Below, piece by piece: positions 4,837 to 6,715 of a stretch of DNA of 6,715 nucleotides. The notes under the pieces were generated by a model, which was given only the letters and a program-made list of their open reading frames with translations, was not told the origin of the DNA and did no database searches. The translations under genes and the position numbers were made by a program. Every line of letters starts with the position of its first letter. Positions within the stretch are counted from its first letter, which is position 1. Where the stretch lies: NCBI GenBank assembly GCA_963582805.1, contig CAUZTZ010000245.1:1-6715 (forward strand). Direction: 5' to 3'. This DNA comes from GCA-2687515 sp963582805. GTDB taxonomy: Bacteria; Pseudomonadota; Alphaproteobacteria; Rhodospirillales; UBA2165.

Positions 4837-6715
4837 ATGCAAATATTGTTGAGCGAAGATCAAACCCTGATCCGCGAGAGCGCCCAGCGTTTCGGCGCCG
4901 ATCATGGCGGCGGCGACCGCCTCCGGGCCTTGCGCGATGGCGGCGGCACCGGGCTGGAACCCAAGGACCTGACCGACGCTGGCGCCGATGGCTGGCTCGG
5001 CCTGATGGCGCCGGAAGACGCCGGCGGCGCCGGGCTTGGCGCCAAGGAATTGTGTCTGGTGGCGGAACAGGCGGGCCGGGCGCTGGCCACCCTGCCTTTG
5101 GTTCCAGCGGCAGCGGGGGTTATGGCTTTATCGACAAGCGGCGATGGTTTTACCGATTTGCTGGCACGCGCCATCGCCGGCGAGGCGCTGGTGGTCCCCG
5201 CCCTGCAGACCGACAGCCGGGATGGCGCCAAGAACCCAATCGAATTGACGGAGAGCGGCGGCGGATTGCGCCTCACCGGCCATCTGATGGCGGTGCCGGG
5301 GGCGGGCGAAGCCGACGCATTTATTGTCGATGCGGGCTTGGATGAAACCCGCGTCCTGGTCCTGGTGCGCAAAGATGCGGCCTTGGTTACCCCGCAAAGG
5401 GCCATCGACGGCAGCCCCATCGGCACCGTCGATCTCAAAGATGTAGACATCGCCGCGGCCGATGTTCTGGCCCGCGGCGACGACGCGGCGCTGCTGCGCC
5501 GGCGCCTGGACACGGTGATCCAATTGGGCCATGCGGCGGAGATGATCGGCATCATGGACGCCGCCCAGGAAATGACCCTCGATTTCTTGAAGACGCGGGA
5601 ACAGTTCGGGCGCAATCTCAGTGCCTTTCAGGCCCTGCAACACCAGGCGGTTGATAATTTTATGGCGGTCGAGGCGTCCCGCGCCCTGGTGTTCGAGGCG
5701 GCCGGTTATTGCGACCGGGACGACGCCTACGCCGATTGGCTGGCCTCGGCGGCCAAGGCCAAGGCCGGGCCCGCCGTAATCCAGGTGTGCAATAGCTGCA
5801 TCCAGTTGCACGGCGCCATCGGCTTCACCGACGAACATGATATCGGGCTGTACTTGAAGCGTGCTATGGCGGTGGCGGCCTTGAACGGTGCGCCAGCGGC
5901 GCACTTGAAACGCTACGCCGAACACGCATTGTCGCCCCGCAACGACACCGATATTCCCAGCTTCCGGGTCGATACCGAAGATGAAGCGGCGTTTCGCGGC
6001 ACCGTGCGCGGCTGGCTCGAAGGCGCACTTCCGGAACACCTGCGCAACCTGCCGACGCGCCCCAATGCCGAAGATTCCATGTGGTGGCACAAGCAGCTTT
6101 ACGAGCAAGGCTGGATCGCCCCGGCCTGGCCCAAGGAATGGCAGGGCATGGATGGGAGCCTCTCCGAACAGATAATCCTCGCCGACGAAATGGCGCGCAT
6201 CGGAGCGCCGGAAATCTCCGCCCAGGCCATCGGCCATCTGGGACCGATCCTCTTGCGCTTCGGCAATGAGGAACAGAAACAGCAGCATCTGCCGGGCATG
6301 GTGGCCGGCGATGTGTTGTGGTGCCAGGGCTATTCCGAGCCGGGCGCCGGATCGGACCTGGCCAGCCTCAGAACCGCTGGCGTCATCGACGGCGATGAAT
6401 TGGTCATCAACGGCCAGAAAATCTGGACCACCTGGGGGCATCTGGCCGATTGGATATTCGCCCTGGTGCGCACCGATGCGGACGCGCCCCGCAAGCAGGA
6501 AGGTATCACCTTCATCCTGATCGATATGAAGACGCCGGGCATCACGGCGCGCGGCATCCAGACCCTGCCCGACGAGGACGAATTTGCGGAGGTGTTTTTC
6601 GACGATGTGCGCGTGCCGCTGACCAATATCGTCGGCGAGATGCACAAGGGCTGGGGCGTGGCGACGGCGCTTCTGGCCAACGAGCGGGGCGGCAGCGCCA
6701 ATCCTAAAAACAACG
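4837..6715 (+). CDS. double-domain (fused) acyl-CoA dehydrogenase, 3' end beyond the window
   Basis: The open frame runs from the ATG at 4837 (AGAAGGGG 6 nt upstream) for 626 codons to the right edge with no stop or frameshift. It contains two acyl-CoA dehydrogenase (ACAD) units. Residues 1 to about 365 form one complete ACAD. Its C-terminal helical domain is clear (T-R-E-Q-F-G at 252-257, F-Q-A-L-Q-H at 264-269, Q-L-H-G-A-I-G-F-T at 323-331). Its middle beta domain lacks the usual S-E-P-x-A-G-S-D and K-x-W-x-T motifs, and no Glu is seen at the MCAD-type catalytic position. A linker (about 365-377) leads to the second unit, which has canonical motifs: Q-G-Y-S-E-P-G-A-G-S-D-L at 497-508 and N-G-Q-K-I-W-T-T at 525-532. 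Its C-terminal helical domain is cut off. The architecture recalls mycobacterial FadE34 and the heteromeric alpha2-beta2 ACADs of steroid side-chain degradation, where one half supplies most of the active site. FAD-dependent desaturation of an acyl-CoA is expected; the substrate is unknown. Confidence 0.92.
   Translation, partial: MQILLSEDQTLIRESAQRFGADHGGGDRLRALRDGGGTGLEPKDLTDAGADGWLGLMAPEDAGGAGLGAKELCLVAEQAGRALATLPLVPAAAGVMALSTSGDGFTDLLARAIAGEALVVPALQTDSRDGAKNPIELTESGGGLRLTGHLMAVPGAGEADAFIVDAGLDETRVLVLVRKDAALVTPQRAIDGSPIGTVDLKDVDIAAADVLARGDDAALLRRRLDTVIQLGHAAEMIGIMDAAQEMTLDFLKTREQFGRNLSAFQALQHQAVDNFMAVEASRALVFEAAGYCDRDDAYADWLASAAKAKAGPAVIQVCNSCIQLHGAIGFTDEHDIGLYLKRAMAVAALNGAPAAHLKRYAEHALSPRNDTDIPSFRVDTEDEAAFRGTVRGWLEGALPEHLRNLPTRPNAEDSMWWHKQLYEQGWIAPAWPKEWQGMDGSLSEQIILADEMARIGAPEISAQAIGHLGPILLRFGNEEQKQQHLPGMVAGDVLWCQGYSEPGAGSDLASLRTAGVIDGDELVINGQKIWTTWGHLADWIFALVRTDADAPRKQEGITFILIDMKTPGITARGIQTLPDEDEFAEVFFDDVRVPLTNIVGEMHKGWGVATALLANERGGSANPKNN

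Noticed and set aside
4189..4905. A 238-codon minus-strand frame opposite the hydratase
   Set aside because: It mirrors the codon structure of the crotonase gene, has no ribosome binding site that I can see, and its product shows only Gly/His-rich shadow composition.
5128..6645. A 505-codon open frame on the minus strand
   Set aside because: It is antisense to the fused acyl-CoA dehydrogenase, whose motifs are unambiguous across the same stretch. The translation shows low-complexity Gly/Arg/His/Gln composition and no family signature.

Overview
The window reads as a piece of a high-GC proteobacterial chromosome, most likely alphaproteobacterial. This rests on overall GC that looks near 60%, heavy use of GCC, GGC and CTG/GCG codons, purine-rich Shine-Dalgarno sequences, and the mix of catabolic families; no taxonomic marker gene is present. 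The window holds seven protein-coding genes in two divergent blocks and almost no spare DNA. I saw no RNA gene, insertion sequence, CRISPR array or phage gene.

Left block (minus strand, read from 3826 down to 1). In transcription order: a carboxymuconolactone decarboxylase (CMD)-family protein with a TTG start, a short-chain dehydrogenase/reductase (SDR), a second CMD-family protein, a luciferase-like (LLM) flavin-dependent oxidoreductase, and an alpha/beta hydrolase cut by the left edge. Gaps are 21 bp, about 89 bp, 3 bp and a 4-base ATGA overlap, so this is probably one operon with translational coupling at its distal end.

Middle (3827-3975). A 149-bp divergent intergenic region carries the start signals of both blocks, a candidate minus-strand promoter and a small inverted repeat.

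Right block (plus strand, 3976 to the right edge). A crotonase-superfamily protein closely resembling hydroxycinnamoyl-CoA hydratase-lyase is followed after 27 bp by an acyl-CoA dehydrogenase polypeptide with two homologous halves fused head to tail. It runs off the right edge.

Working model (inference). The set looks like a catabolic cluster for a cyclic, aromatic or isoprenoid-type carbon source. The LLM monooxygenase, SDR and hydrolase would carry out oxygenation, redox and hydrolysis steps. The acyl-CoA dehydrogenase and the hydratase/lyase would desaturate, hydrate and possibly shorten a CoA-thioester side chain. Three proteins deviate from their family's textbook active site. The SDR lacks all four classical catalytic residues. 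The hydratase-lyase homologue keeps the essential Glu but has lost both phenol-binding Tyr positions. The first half of the dehydrogenase lacks the usual FAD and substrate motifs. The substrate cannot be named from sequence alone.
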